Shown here piece after piece: positions 34,107 to 43,603 of a DNA stretch of 64,000 nucleotides (the stretch's first letter is position 1; every line of letters starts with the position of its first letter). Made by a program: the position numbers and the translations under genes. The notes beneath the pieces were generated by a model that ran no database searches, had not been told where the DNA came from, and was given only the letters and a program-made list of their open reading frames with translations. Location of the stretch: positions 1-64,000 of the forward strand of contig NZ_VWPY01000021.1 in assembly GCF_011839805.1 (NCBI RefSeq). Direction: 5' to 3'. The DNA comes from Kineococcus rubinsiae. GTDB taxonomy: Bacteria > Actinomycetota > Actinomycetes > Actinomycetales > Kineococcaceae.

Positions 34107-34490
34107 TCAGGCGGCGTTCCCACCCGCCCAGGAGACGTCCCCGGAGAACGTGGAGAAGTCCAGCCACAGGTACCGGTAGGCGCGGCTGCTGAAGACCCAC
34201 CCGGCGTCGGTGCGCCGGAACGTGTCCGTCCAGACGCCGTGGGTCCGGTAGAACTTCCCCCCGCCGCTGGCGGCCTCCTGGCACAGGGACCGGGCGGTGG
34301 CGGTGTCCCCGTCGACCTCGACGACGCCCGGGAAGATGAACTGCACGAAGTGCTCGCGCTCCTCGCGGAGGCCGCGGAACAGGGCGGTGATCTCCTGCAC
34401 GCCCTCGGCTCGCCGCTCGAAGGGCTGGCCCTCGCTGCCGCCGATCACCCAGGTGGCGTCCTCGGCCCACAGGGTGGGGGGACGCCTCAA
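34107..34490 (-). pseudogene. SnoaL-like (NTF2-fold) protein, 5'-truncated
   Basis: The 127-residue frame begins at the TTG at 34490, already inside the fold: LWAEDATWVIGGSEGQPFERRAEGVQEITALFRGL. The family normally starts about 25-30 residues earlier with two helices. Upstream the frame is open back to a stop at 34587-34589, but no ATG, GTG or TTG lies between, and no ribosome site is seen. Its 3' part is intact (YRTHGVWTDTFRRTDAGWVFSSRAYRYLW). It is probably a remnant or a very weakly translated gene, 16 nt downstream of the transporter gene. Confidence 0.5.
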
Positions 34491-34506
34491 GGCCGCCCGC
34501 GTCCGG

Positions 34507-35811
34507 TCAGCCCGTCGCGACGAGTGCGCGGCGCCGCAGCAGGTAGGCCCCGGCCGCGAGGGTCCCGAGAGCCAGCCCGGCCGCGCTCAGCACGACCGAG
34601 ACGTGGATCCCCACGAGGGCCCCGAACAGGCCGATGGTCACGCCGCTGCCGACCTTCAGCCCGCCCGAGGCCATCGAGTAGACGCCGACGGCCTGGCCGC
34701 GGGTGGCGGGGTCGGCCCGCAGCTGGACGACGGTCTGGGTCACCGACGTGGAGACGAGGTTCGCGACCCCGCCCACGACCAGCAGGGCCACGGCCAGCGC
34801 CAGGCTGCCGGTGACGGCGAACCCGGCGATCGCCCCCGCGAACACCAGCGTCGAGACGACCCCCACGCCGATGCTGGGCCGCAGCCAGCCGGTGGCCTCC
34901 AGGACGAGGCCCCCGACGACACCGCCGAGCCCGTTGGCGAACAGCAGGAGGCCGTAGGTGGAGTCCGCGCCGGCGCGGCCGAGGGACTCCGCGAACTCCG
35001 GCATGACCGTCTGCAGCGCCGAGCCTACGAAGAACGACGTCAGGCCCGCCACCACCACGGCGCCCGCGATCGCCGGGTCGCGCGTGACCGTCCCGATCGA
35101 GCGCAGCGCGGCCAGCGCGCCCAGGCGCTGCCGGGCGGGGAAGCCCTCGCGGGTGTGGCCCGTGAACCGCGTGCGCAGCATGAGGACCGTCAGCGGCAGG
35201 TAGATCGCGGCGTTGGCGAAGATGCCCGCGGTCGGGCCCATCCCGAGCAACAGCGCGGAACCGACGACGGGCCCGCACAGCACCCCGAGGCTCTGGAACG
35301 TCGAGTTGAGCCGGACCGCGCTGGGCATCTCCTCGCGCCCGACGAAGTCCTGCAGCAGCAGCTGCTCGGCCGGGCGCCACAGCGCACCGGCCGTGCCGTG
35401 CAGGACGAGCAGCACGCAGGCCGCGGGGATGCTCAGCGTCCCGGTGACGAACAGGACGCCCCACGCGAGCGAGACGGCCATGAACAGCAGCTGCGCGACC
35501 TGGACGACGCGGCGGCAGTCGTAGCGGTCGGCGAGCCCGCCGAACGTCACGGACAGCAGCAGGAACGGCGTCCAGTGGCTGATCACCTGGAACCCCGTGA
35601 GCGCCGGCGAGTGGAACGTCTGCCACAGCACCCAGTACGTGATCACGTGCTCGAGGTTGTCGGCCATCATCGCGAGCATCGCCCCGACGAGGTAGGGGCC
35701 GCAGTCGCGGTTGCGCAGCGCGGCGAACTTCCGCGGCGCCGCGGCGGGCGGGGCGACGGCGGGGTCCCCCGCCGCCGACGGGGCGGGCTCGGGACCGCAG
35801 GAGGCGCACAC
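34507..35811 (-). CDS. MFS transporter (DHA1/MFS_3-like)
   Basis: 434 residues from the GTG at 35811, with 12 predicted helices. Features are LADRYDCRRVVQVAQLLF (motif A-like loop), the TAGALWRPAEQLLLQDFVG segment typical of the MFS_3 enterobactin/macrolide exporter group, and MPSAVRLNSTFQSLGVLCGPVVGSALL. I prefer 35811 over 35865 because AGAGGT is 6 nt upstream and a terminator-like palindrome falls within the longer reading. The substrate is unknown. It follows the E2 gene on the same strand but probably as a separate unit. Confidence 0.8.
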   Translation of the reverse strand: MCASCGPEPAPSAAGDPAVAPPAAAPRKFAALRNRDCGPYLVGAMLAMMADNLEHVITYWVLWQTFHSPALTGFQVISHWTPFLLLSVTFGGLADRYDCRRVVQVAQLLFMAVSLAWGVLFVTGTLSIPAACVLLVLHGTAGALWRPAEQLLLQDFVGREEMPSAVRLNSTFQSLGVLCGPVVGSALLLGMGPTAGIFANAAIYLPLTVLMLRTRFTGHTREGFPARQRLGALAALRSIGTVTRDPAIAGAVVVAGLTSFFVGSALQTVMPEFAESLGRAGADSTYGLLLFANGLGGVVGGLVLEATGWLRPSIGVGVVSTLVFAGAIAGFAVTGSLALAVALLVVGGVANLVSTSVTQTVVQLRADPATRGQAVGVYSMASGGLKVGSGVTIGLFGALVGIHVSVVLSAAGLALGTLAAGAYLLRRRALVATG

Positions 35812-35836
35812 GCCGGTACCTCTCGACTCGCCTGCA

Positions 35837-35856
35837 CCCCGGGCAGTTGCCCGGGG
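35837..35856. terminator. Palindromic hairpin after the E2 gene
   Basis: CCCCGGGCA (35837-35845) pairs with TGCCCGGGG (35848-35856) with a 2-nt centre, 22 nt past the E2 stop on the minus strand. Confidence 0.5.
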
Positions 35857-35877
35857 CACGAACACCGTAGGGGGTGC

Positions 35878-37317
35878 TCAGGTCCAGGCGAGCGCGCGGA
35901 CCGGATCCTCGAGGACGGCCGCGATGTCGGCGAGGGCGCGCGAACCGCTCTCCCCGTCCAGCATCCGGTGGTCGATGGACAGCCCCAGGGTGACCGTCAG
36001 GCGCGGCTTGACCTTGCCTTTGTGGACCCACGGCCGCTCGGCGATCTTCCCGACGGCCAGGATCGCCGCCTCGCCCGGGTTGAGGATCGGCGTCCCCGTC
36101 TCGATGCCGAAGGTGCCGACGTTGGTGATCGTGATGGTGCCCTCGGACAGGTCCTTCGGGGTGGCGCGGCCGTCCCGCGCGGTCGCCGTGAGGGCGCCGA
36201 GGGCGATCGCGAGCTCCTTCATCGTCATCTCGTCCGCGTCCTTGACGTTCGGGACGAGCAGGCCGCGGGGCGTGGCGACGGCGATGCCGAGGTTGACGTA
36301 GTTCTTCACGACGATGACCTGGTTCTGCTCGTCCCAGGTCGAGTTGATGTCGGGGTTGCGCTGCACCGCGACGATGAGGGCCTTGGCCACGAGCAGCAGC
36401 GGGGAGACCCGCACGCCCTCGAACTCCCGGTCCTGCTTGAGCAGCTGCACCATCCGCATGGTGCGCGTGACGTCGACGGTCGTGAACACCGTGACGTGCG
36501 GGGCGGAGAAGGCGCTCTCGACCATGGCCGCGGCCGTGGCCTTGCGGACCCCGCGGATCGGGACGTGGCGCTCGCGCGGGTGGCGCTCGACGCGGCGCTC
36601 GGGTTCGGCGGGGGCGGCCGGGACGAGGGCCAGGACGTCGGCGCGCGTCACCGTCCCGCCGGGGCCGCTGGCCCGGGCGCGGCCGAGGTCGACGCCCAGG
36701 TCGCGCGCGAGCTTGCGCACGGGCGGCTTCGCGAGGACGTGCACGGCGGCCACCGGTTCCGCGGCCCGGGCGCCGGGCGCCTGCGCACCGAGCTCGTCGG
36801 CGTCCGCTCCCGGCCGCGGGACGAGCTCGGGCTCGCTGACCTCGAGCGGGGTGAGGTCGGACGCCGGTGCCTGCGGAGCTGGCGCCTGCGGGGCGGGGGC
36901 CTGGGCAGCGGCGGCAGCCTGCTGAGTGGCGGGGGCCTGCTCGGCGGCTGGGGCGCTGCCGCGGCGGCGCCGGCGGGACGGGGCCTCGCGGGTGCCGTAG
37001 CCGACCAGCGTCGCACCGGACCCCTCCTCCGCCTCGCCCTGCGGCGCGGCGTCGGCGGGCGCCGCCGGGGCGGTCCCGTCGCCGACGACGACGATCGTGG
37101 CCCCGACCTCGACGGTCTCCCCCTCCGCGGCCAGCAGCTGCTCCACGGTCCCCGCGTAGGGGCTCGGGAGCTCGACGAGCGACTTCGCGGTCTCGATCTC
37201 CACGAGGACGTCGTTCACGGCGACGACGTCGCCGACCTGGACCTTCCAGGAGACGATCTCGGCCTCGGTGAGGCCTTCACCGACGTCGGGCAGGGAGAAG
37301 CGCTGGGGACCGGGCAC
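35878..37317 (-). CDS. 2-oxoacid dehydrogenase E2 (dihydrolipoamide acyltransferase)
   Basis: 479 residues. One lipoyl domain (1-80) carries Lys45 in ETAKSLVELPSP. A Pro/Ala-rich linker follows, then the E1/E3-binding domain (VHVLAKPPVRKLARDLGVDL) and the acyltransferase core (about 245-479) with HRMLDGESG at the catalytic His/Asp. E2 forms the complex core and passes the acyl group to CoA. GAGGAAC precedes the GTG start. It is the last gene of the E1-alpha, E1-beta, E2 operon. No E3 gene is present, as E3 is usually encoded elsewhere. Pyruvate and branched-chain 2-oxoacids cannot be told apart from this. Confidence 0.9.
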   Translation of the reverse strand: MPGPQRFSLPDVGEGLTEAEIVSWKVQVGDVVAVNDVLVEIETAKSLVELPSPYAGTVEQLLAAEGETVEVGATIVVVGDGTAPAAPADAAPQGEAEEGSGATLVGYGTREAPSRRRRRGSAPAAEQAPATQQAAAAAQAPAPQAPAPQAPASDLTPLEVSEPELVPRPGADADELGAQAPGARAAEPVAAVHVLAKPPVRKLARDLGVDLGRARASGPGGTVTRADVLALVPAAPAEPERRVERHPRERHVPIRGVRKATAAAMVESAFSAPHVTVFTTVDVTRTMRMVQLLKQDREFEGVRVSPLLLVAKALIVAVQRNPDINSTWDEQNQVIVVKNYVNLGIAVATPRGLLVPNVKDADEMTMKELAIALGALTATARDGRATPKDLSEGTITITNVGTFGIETGTPILNPGEAAILAVGKIAERPWVHKGKVKPRLTVTLGLSIDHRMLDGESGSRALADIAAVLEDPVRALAWT

Positions 37318-37360
37318 AGTTCCTCGGAGTTTCGGGTCGGGGTGGGGGGAGGCAGCGCGG

Positions 37361-38359
37361 TCAGGCCGCGAGCGCCGCCTCGACCGCGTCCAGGACGCGG
37401 TCGACGTCGGGCAGGTAGTGGTCCTCGTAGCGGGCCGCGGGGTAGGGCACGTGGAACCCGCCCACCCGCTGCACGGGGGCTTCGAGGGAGTAGAAGCAGC
37501 GCTCCTGGACGCGGGCGGCGAGCTCCGCCCCCGGCCCGTGGAACGTCGGCGCCTCGTGCACGACGACGAGGCGGCCGGTGCGCTGCACCGACTCCACGAC
37601 GGTGTCCACGTCCAGCGGGGAGATCGAGCGCAGGTCGATCACCTCGAGGTCGGTGCCGTCCTCGGCGGCCGCCGCGGCGGTGTCGAGCGCGAGCCGCACG
37701 GTGGGGCCGTAGGCCACGAGGGTGGCGTCCTTCCCCGTGCGCAGCACGCGCGCGCGGTGCAGCGGGGCGACCTCGCCGGGGCCCAGGTCGACGTCGACGT
37801 CGCCCTTCTCCCAGTAGCGGCGCTCGGGTTCCAGGAACAGCACCGGGTCGGCGGAGGCGATGGACTGCTGGATCATCCAGTACGCGTCGTGCGCCGAGGA
37901 CGGGGCCACGACCCGCAGCCCGGCCGTGTGCGCGAACAGCACCTCGGGGCTCTCGGAGTGGTGCTCCACCGAGCCGATGCCGCCGCCGAAGGGCATGCGG
38001 ATGACGACGGGCACGGTGAGCCGGCCGCGGGTGCGGGCGCGCAGCTTCGCGAGCTGGGTGACGATCTGGTTGAACGCCGGGAACACGAACCCGTTGAACT
38101 GGATCTCGCAGACCGGCCGGTAGCCGCGCAGCGACATCCCCAGCGCGGTGCCGACGATGCCGGCCTCGGCCAGCGGCGTGTCCAGGACGCGGTCCTCGCC
38201 GAAGTCCTTCTGCAGGCCGTCGGTGACGCGGAAGACGCCGCCGAGCTTGCCGATGTCCTCGCCCATGAGCAGGACGCGGGGGTCGCGCTCCATCGCGACG
38301 CGCAGGCCCGCGTTGACCGCCTTGCCCAGCGCCATCCTCTGGATCCCTGCGCGTTCCAT
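37361..38359 (-). CDS. 2-oxoacid dehydrogenase E1 beta subunit
   Basis: 332 residues. Transketolase-type pyrimidine domain: MGEDIGKLGGVFRVTDGL, EAGIVGTALGMSLRGYRPVCEIQFNGF, MPFGGGIGSVEHHSESPE; then a C-terminal domain beginning ATLVAYGPTVRLAL. It pairs with E1 alpha to decarboxylate 2-oxoacids with thiamine diphosphate. Its ATG overlaps the E1-alpha stop by TGATG, and GGAGGGGG precedes it. Confidence 0.92.
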   Translation of the reverse strand: MERAGIQRMALGKAVNAGLRVAMERDPRVLLMGEDIGKLGGVFRVTDGLQKDFGEDRVLDTPLAEAGIVGTALGMSLRGYRPVCEIQFNGFVFPAFNQIVTQLAKLRARTRGRLTVPVVIRMPFGGGIGSVEHHSESPEVLFAHTAGLRVVAPSSAHDAYWMIQQSIASADPVLFLEPERRYWEKGDVDVDLGPGEVAPLHRARVLRTGKDATLVAYGPTVRLALDTAAAAAEDGTDLEVIDLRSISPLDVDTVVESVQRTGRLVVVHEAPTFHGPGAELAARVQERCFYSLEAPVQRVGGFHVPYPAARYEDHYLPDVDRVLDAVEAALAA

Positions 38360-39510
38360 CAACGTCCCCCTCCGGCCGGCGACTGCTCGAGGTCCTGCTC
38401 GTGCTGGGCCCACGCGGCGAGGAACGCGTCGCGCTCCTCCTCGACCTGGGCGTGGGGTTCCGCGTAGGCGTGGTCGAACATGCCCACCGGGTCCGGGTCG
38501 GTCATGCCCCGCACGCCCGCGCGGATGCGCTCGGCGAGGGCCTCGGACTCCGCGGCCAGCTGCTCCTCGAAGTCGTCGTCGAGGACGCCCTCGGCGCGCA
38601 GGTAGGTGCGGAACCGGTCGATCGGGTCCTTCTCGCGCCACTGCTCGACCTCGACGGAGTCGCGGTAGCGGGTCGGGTCGTCCGACGTCGTGTGCGCGCC
38701 CATGCGGTACGTCCACGCCTCGATGAAGGTCGGCCCGCCGCCGGAGCGCGCGCGGTCCAGCGCGCTGCGCACCACGGAGAACATCGCGAGGACGTCGTTG
38801 CCGTCCACCATCACGCCGGGCATCCCGACGCCCTCGGCGCGCCGGTGCAGGGGTACGCGCGCCTGCCGCTCGACGGGCTCGGAGATCGCCCACTGGTTGT
38901 TCTGGCAGAGGAAGACGACGGGGGCGTTGTAGACGGCGGCCCAGCTGAGGGCCTCCGACGCCTCGCCCTGCGAGGTGGCGCCGTCGCCCAGGTAGGCGAG
39001 CACGGCGGTGTCGCGGGCCGGGTCGCCCGTGCCCATCGCGCCGTCGCGCTGGACGCCCATGGCGTAGCCGACGGCGGGCAGCAGCTGCGCGGCGATGACC
39101 AGCGTGTACGGGTGCACGCCGTGCTGCACCGGGTCCCAGCCGCCGTGGTCGATGCCCCGGTAGATGCTGAGGATGTGCAGCGGGTCGACGTCGCGCGACA
39201 GCGTCGCGCCGTGGTCGCGGTAGGTCGGGAAGAGGTGGTCCTGGGGGCGGACGGCGCGGGCGGCGCCGATCTGGGCCGCCTCCTGGCCGCGGGTGCCGAC
39301 CCAGAGGCCCAGCTCACCGGTCCGCTGGAGCGCCTCGGCCTCGCTGTCGAAGCGGCGCAGCAGCACGAGGTCGCGCAGCAGCCCCAGCAGCTCGTCGGGC
39401 TCGAGGTGGGCGTCGTGCTCGGGGTGCTCGTGCCGGACGCCCGAGGCGTCGAGCAGCTGCACCATCGTGGGAGCCCCGCTGGTCGTGGGGCTGACCGCTC
39501 CGTCGGTCAC
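38359..39510 (-). CDS. 2-oxoacid dehydrogenase E1 alpha subunit
   Basis: 383 residues. The thiamine diphosphate motif reads GDGATSQGEASEALSWAAVYNAPVVFLCQNNQWAIS across the usual 30 residues, with RRFDSEAEALQRTGELGLWVGTRGQEAAQ before it and the phosphorylation-loop-like YRMGAHTTSDDPTRYR after it. GTG at 39510 has AGGAG 6 nt upstream. It heads a three-gene operon. Its promoter region (about 39530-39615) carries nested TACGG/CCGTA palindromes, probable operators. Sequence is close to what actinobacteria call pyruvate dehydrogenase (acetyl-transferring) alpha; branched-chain use is possible. Confidence 0.92.
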   Translation of the reverse strand: MTDGAVSPTTSGAPTMVQLLDASGVRHEHPEHDAHLEPDELLGLLRDLVLLRRFDSEAEALQRTGELGLWVGTRGQEAAQIGAARAVRPQDHLFPTYRDHGATLSRDVDPLHILSIYRGIDHGGWDPVQHGVHPYTLVIAAQLLPAVGYAMGVQRDGAMGTGDPARDTAVLAYLGDGATSQGEASEALSWAAVYNAPVVFLCQNNQWAISEPVERQARVPLHRRAEGVGMPGVMVDGNDVLAMFSVVRSALDRARSGGGPTFIEAWTYRMGAHTTSDDPTRYRDSVEVEQWREKDPIDRFRTYLRAEGVLDDDFEEQLAAESEALAERIRAGVRGMTDPDPVGMFDHAYAEPHAQVEEERDAFLAAWAQHEQDLEQSPAGGGR

Positions 39511-39569
39511 GTGCACTCCTCCATGGCTGTCGGGCCGTGGGCGGGAGGCTCCTGCTCGGCGTCCTAACC

Positions 39570-39611
39570 TACGGTTCCGTACCTTACGGAGGCGTACGTT
39601 ACGCATCCGTA
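39570..39611. promoter_or_regulatory. Nested palindrome cluster upstream of the E1-E2 operon
   Basis: Three sites overlap: TACGG-TT-CCGTA (39570-39581), TACGGA...TCCGTA (39585-39590 with 39606-39611) and, inside it, GCGTA-CGT-TACGC (39592-39604). They lie 60-101 nt before the E1-alpha start and are AT-richer than the surroundings. They look like multiple binding sites of one regulator. No regulator gene is adjacent. Confidence 0.65.
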
Positions 39612-39689
39612 GCCCGGACCGCCAGGACACGCGCCGCAGGGGGGCCGTCCGTGTCCACCGCCGGGGGCGGTGGCCGGCGGCCCGCAGGG

Positions 39690-40805
39690 TCAGGCCGGCA
39701 TCACGATCACGGGCTTGACGACCTCGCCGGAGCGCGAGGCCTCCTCCGCGTCGGCGATGTCCTCGAGCGCGAAGCGCTGCACGAGCCGGTCGAACGGGAA
39801 GCGGCCCTGCGCGTGCAGGTCCAGCAGCGCGCCGACCAGGCGGGGGCTGCGGCCGCTGCCGCCCAGCGTGCCCTGGACCGTCTTGCCCCACAGCGTGCTC
39901 AGGTGGTCGGCCGTGAACTCCGCGCCGGCGGGAGCGCCCCCGATGAGCAGGCACCGCCCGCGCATCCCCACGGCGTCGATGGCCTGGCGCACCACGGCGA
40001 TGACCCCGGTGCACTCCAGCGAGACGTCGGCCGGCCCGCCGCAGATGTCGGCGACGGCCCGGACGGCGTCGGCCTCGCGGGCGTCGACGACGTGCGTCGC
40101 GCCGAACTCGGTGGCCAGAGCGAGCCGCGAGGGCGTGCGGTCCACCGCGATGATCGTCGTGGCCGCCGAGCTGCGGGCCGCCATGACCGCCGCCAGCCCC
40201 ACCGCCCCGGCGCCGAACACGACGAGCGAGGTCCCGGGCTCCGGGCGCACGGTGTTGAGCACGGCCCCCGCGCCGGTGGCCAGCCCGCACGCCAGCGGCC
40301 CCACGAGGTCCAGCGGCGCCGAGGCGGGCACCGGCACCAGCGACGTCGCGGCGGTGATCGCGTAGCCCGCGAAGGAGGACTGGCCGAAGAAGTGGCTCGC
40401 CAGCGGCTCGCCGCCGACGGCCCGGATCGACGACCGGCCCCCACCGGGCCGGGCGCCGCTGCCGACCAGCTCGCCGAGGCGCAGGCAGTAGCGGGGCTCG
40501 CCGTCGAGGCAGTTGCGGCACTGCCCGCACCACGGCCAGCCGAGGACGACGCCCTGCCCCTCGGCGACGGAGGTCACCCCGTCCCCCACGGCCACCACGA
40601 CGCCCGCGCCCTCGTGGCCCAGCACCCCGGGCAGCGGGAACGGGAAGTCGCCGTGCCGCGCGATGGCGTCGGTGTGGCAGAAGCCGGTGGCGGTGACCCG
40701 CACGAGCACCTCGCCGGGCCCGGGGTCGTCGACCTCGACGTCGCACAGCCGGAACGGCCCGTCGGTCGCCTCCACGACGGCGGCAGTGGTCCTCCAGGGG
40801 CTCAT
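39690..40805 (-). CDS. Zinc-dependent alcohol dehydrogenase, class III/aryl-alcohol type
   Basis: 371 residues. Catalytic zinc ligands are in GFCHTD and LGHEGAGVV; structural zinc Cys in CGQCRNCLDGEPRYC; the Rossmann motif is GAGAVGLAAV. The length and HFFGQSSFAGYAI segment match aryl-alcohol or formaldehyde-type NAD enzymes. GGAGG precedes the ATG at 40805. It is a separate unit, 178 nt downstream (minus strand) of nothing related, ending 179 nt before the E1-alpha start. Confidence 0.88.
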   Translation of the reverse strand: MSPWRTTAAVVEATDGPFRLCDVEVDDPGPGEVLVRVTATGFCHTDAIARHGDFPFPLPGVLGHEGAGVVVAVGDGVTSVAEGQGVVLGWPWCGQCRNCLDGEPRYCLRLGELVGSGARPGGGRSSIRAVGGEPLASHFFGQSSFAGYAITAATSLVPVPASAPLDLVGPLACGLATGAGAVLNTVRPEPGTSLVVFGAGAVGLAAVMAARSSAATTIIAVDRTPSRLALATEFGATHVVDAREADAVRAVADICGGPADVSLECTGVIAVVRQAIDAVGMRGRCLLIGGAPAGAEFTADHLSTLWGKTVQGTLGGSGRSPRLVGALLDLHAQGRFPFDRLVQRFALEDIADAEEASRSGEVVKPVIVMPA

Positions 40806-41128
40806 GGCGTCCTCCGGTCGTCGTGCGGGTCGCGCTCCGGGCGGGTGGGGCTGGGCCGACCGTAGGCCGTCGCCCGGCCCGGGTGCTCCGTCAGCCGTCC
40901 CGCGCGCCGCGCTCGCCGCAGCCACGGCGGGCACGACATCCGTCGCGGACCTCGGTGTGCGGGCAGTGTCGGCCTCCGGGCGGTGTCGGCGCCGCCCGGC
41001 ATGCTCGCCGGCGTGCACCACGACACCACCGCTCCAGCACCGCTCGAACAGCCAGCACGGACTCCGCCTCCCGCACCGACCGAGACCCGCACCACCGCAG
41101 CAGCACGGACCCCGGGGCGTGCCCGGTG
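40806..41128. other. Intergenic region, about 320 nt
   Basis: It separates the divergent alcohol dehydrogenase and DUF457 genes. It has short CGGTGTCGG/GGTGTCGGC repeats near 40965-40990 but no convincing gene, promoter or hairpin. Longer in-frame readings of the DUF457 gene through it lack start signals. Confidence 0.4.
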
Positions 41129-41854
41129 ATGGGTCCCGCGCACACCGCCTCGGGGCTCGCGGCGGGGGCCCTGACCCTGCCGGTCGCCGCCGCGCACGGC
41201 GTCGACACCGCCCTCTGGCAGCTCGCGTGGGTGGCCGCGTGGGGCGGCGCCGCGTACCTGCCCGACCTCGACCAGAAGGGCTCCACCGCGGGGTCGCTCT
41301 GGGGACCGCTGACGCAGACCGCGGCCGGGGTGATCGGCACGGCCGCCGGGGGTCACCGCAAGGGCACCCACGACGCCCTGGTCGCCCCGCTCGCCTTCGG
41401 CCTGCTCGCCGCGGCGGCCGCGCAGGCCCGGTGGTCGGCGCTGCTGCTGCTCGCCGTGGTCATCGGCCTCGCGTTCCACGGCCTCGTGCAGCGGCGCCTG
41501 CCGCGCACCGCCGGGCCGCTGGTGAACCTCGCGGTGTCCGCGGCCGGCGCGTTCCTGCTGGCCTCCCACGGCCACCAGAGCGTCGCGTGGCTGCCGTGGG
41601 CCGTGGCGGGCGGCGTCCTCGTGCACATCGCGGGCGACTGGCTGACCACGGACGGTGTCCCCGTGCCGCTGACGACGTGGGTGGGGCGGCCCCGCTCGTT
41701 CGGGCTGCGGGCCTTCGACGCCGGGCACGGCCCCGAGGGGCTGCTGCGGGTCGTCGTGTTCCCCGTCCTCACGCTCGTCGGGCTCTGGCTGCACACCGGC
41801 CTGGGCGCCCTGACCGGCGACGTGGTGGCCGCCGCCCGGCGGGTCACCGGCTGA
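41129..41854 (+). CDS. Metal-dependent hydrolase-like membrane protein (DUF457/YdjM)
   Basis: 241 residues with about five hydrophobic helices. The family marks are MGPAHTASGLAAG (His5), AYLPDLDQKGSTAG, GHRKGTHDAL and LVHIAGDWLTTDGVP, giving a spread of His and Asp residues in and near the membrane. These belong to the YdjM/LexA-regulated metal-dependent hydrolase group of unknown substrate. ATG at 41129 is preceded by an in-frame GTG at 41126. It ends 6 nt from the convergent carboxylase gene. Confidence 0.82.
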   Translation: MGPAHTASGLAAGALTLPVAAAHGVDTALWQLAWVAAWGGAAYLPDLDQKGSTAGSLWGPLTQTAAGVIGTAAGGHRKGTHDALVAPLAFGLLAAAAAQARWSALLLLAVVIGLAFHGLVQRRLPRTAGPLVNLAVSAAGAFLLASHGHQSVAWLPWAVAGGVLVHIAGDWLTTDGVPVPLTTWVGRPRSFGLRAFDAGHGPEGLLRVVVFPVLTLVGLWLHTGLGALTGDVVAAARRVTG

Positions 41855-41860
41855 GGGGCG

Positions 41861-43603
41861 TCAGCCGGCGGCGGTGATGCGGGCCAGCTCCGCCCCGGCC
41901 GCGCACGCCTCGCCCGCGGCGACGCTCACGCGCAGCACACCGTCGGCGTGCGCGCTGACGACGGTCTCCATCTTCATGGCCTCCACGACGGCCACCGGGT
42001 CACCCGCGCGGACCTCCGCGCCGTCCTGGGCCGTCCAGTGCAGGAGGGTCCCGGCGACCGGCGCGGTCAGCACGGCCGGGTCGCTCCCGGGTCCGGAGGC
42101 CGGCGCGGCCCCGGCCGGCGGGGTCCCCGGGGAACCCGCGCGCAGCAGGGCGGCGGGCAGGCCGAGGCGGACCCGGCGGCCGTCCAGCTCGACCCACGTG
42201 CGGACGACCTCCTCCTCCGCCTCCCCCTCGGGCGGGCGCGGGGCGGCGAGCTCGTCGAGCCACGCGCACTCCGTCTCGATCCAGCGCGTGTGGACGCCGA
42301 AGGACCCCTCGGCGGTGAAGGCGGGGTCCTCGACAACGCGGCGGTGGAACGGCAGCACGGTCGAGACGCCCTCGACGGCCAGTTCCGCCAGCGCCCGGCG
42401 CGCGCGGCGCAGGGCCTCGGGGCGGTCGCGGCCGGTGACGACGAGCTTGGCCAGCAGCGAGTCGTAGCGGCCGGGGACGACGGAGCCGGCGACGACGCCG
42501 GAGTCCACGCGGACCCCGCGACCTCCGGGCACGTCGAAGCGCGTGACCGTGCCCGGGGTGGGGAGGAAGCCCCGGCCGGGGTCCTCGGCGTTGAGGCGGA
42601 ACTCGAACGCGTGCCCGCGGGGTTCCGGCGTGCCGGTCACCTCCAGCGGCAGCCCGTCGGCCACGAGGAGCTGCTGGCGCACGAGGTCGACGCCCGTCGT
42701 CTCCTCGGTGACGGGGTGCTCCACCTGCAGCCGGGTGTTCACCTCCAGGAACGACACGGTGCCTGCGGTGCCGACGAGGAACTCCACCGTCCCGGCCCCG
42801 CGGTAGGACACGGCCGCGCAGACGTCGCGCGCGGCCGTCACGACCAGGTGGTGCTGCTCGGCGGTGAGGAACGGCGCGGGCGCCTCCTCCACGAGCTTCT
42901 GGTGGCGCCGCTGCAGCGAGCAGTCGCGGGTGCCGACCACGACGACGCCGCCCCGGCCGTCGCCGAGCACCTGCGCCTCGACGTGGCGGGGGCGCTCGAG
43001 GTACTGCTCGACGAAGCACTCCCCGCGCCCGAACGCGGTCACGGCCTCCCGCACGGCGGCGTCGAACGCGTCGCGCACGTCCTCCCGGCGGTGCACCACG
43101 CGCAGGCCCCGGCCACCGCCGCCGAACGCGGCCTTGATGGCGATCGGCAGCCCGTGCTCGTCCGCGAACGCGAGGACCTCCTCCACGCCCGCCACCGGCC
43201 CGGGGGTTCCCGCGACGAGCGGCGCACCGACCGACGTCGCGATGCGCCGGGCGGTCGTCTTGTCCCCCAGCGCCTCGATGCTCTCGGGGCTCGGCCCGAT
43301 CCAGAACAGGCCCGCCTCCTCCACGCGCCGGGCGAACTCCGCGCTCTCACTGAGGAACCCGTACCCGGGGTGCACGGCGTCCGCGCCGCTGGCCCGGGCG
43401 GCGGCCAGCAGCTTCCCCGCGTCGAGGTAGGTCTCGGCCGGGGACGCACCGCCCAGCCCCCACGCCTCGTCGGCCACCCGCACGTGCAGCGCGTCGGCGT
43501 CGGGGTCGCTGTGGACGGCGACGGAACCCACGCCGTAGTCGGCGCACGCGCGGGCGATGCGGACGGCGATCTCGCCGCGGTTGGCGATGAGCACCTTCTT
43601 CAC
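41861..43603 (-). CDS. Biotin carboxylase with C-terminal biotin carrier domain
   Basis: 580 residues, an AccA3-like fusion. The carboxylase part has [19 protein letters not shown], the ATP-grasp loop [28 protein letters not shown] with catalytic acids, and RFDVPGG. A linker of about 60 residues leads to the biotin domain with Lys544 in EAMKMET. It carboxylates its biotin with ATP and bicarbonate. No carboxyltransferase gene of the acyl-CoA type is adjacent; it sits at the end of a pxpA-pxpBC operon. Such acc genes often accompany 5-oxoprolinase genes, but their role there is not settled. The GTG start sits in a tandemly repeated ribosome site. Confidence 0.9.
   Translation of the reverse strand: MKKVLIANRGEIAVRIARACADYGVGSVAVHSDPDADALHVRVADEAWGLGGASPAETYLDAGKLLAAARASGADAVHPGYGFLSESAEFARRVEEAGLFWIGPSPESIEALGDKTTARRIATSVGAPLVAGTPGPVAGVEEVLAFADEHGLPIAIKAAFGGGGRGLRVVHRREDVRDAFDAAVREAVTAFGRGECFVEQYLERPRHVEAQVLGDGRGGVVVVGTRDCSLQRRHQKLVEEAPAPFLTAEQHHLVVTAARDVCAAVSYRGAGTVEFLVGTAGTVSFLEVNTRLQVEHPVTEETTGVDLVRQQLLVADGLPLEVTGTPEPRGHAFEFRLNAEDPGRGFLPTPGTVTRFDVPGGRGVRVDSGVVAGSVVPGRYDSLLAKLVVTGRDRPEALRRARRALAELAVEGVSTVLPFHRRVVEDPAFTAEGSFGVHTRWIETECAWLDELAAPRPPEGEAEEEVVRTWVELDGRRVRLGLPAALLRAGSPGTPPAGAAPASGPGSDPAVLTAPVAGTLLHWTAQDGAEVRAGDPVAVVEAMKMETVVSAHADGVLRVSVAAGEACAAGAELARITAAG

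Noticed and set aside
36867-37271. Arg/Pro-rich ORF opposite the E2 linker
   Set aside because: It reflects the Ala/Pro linker codons of E2 on the other strand.
34297-38004. 1235-codon plus-strand ORF across the MFS and E2/E1 genes
   Set aside because: It runs antisense to three well-supported genes and shows no domain; a typical high-GC shadow frame.
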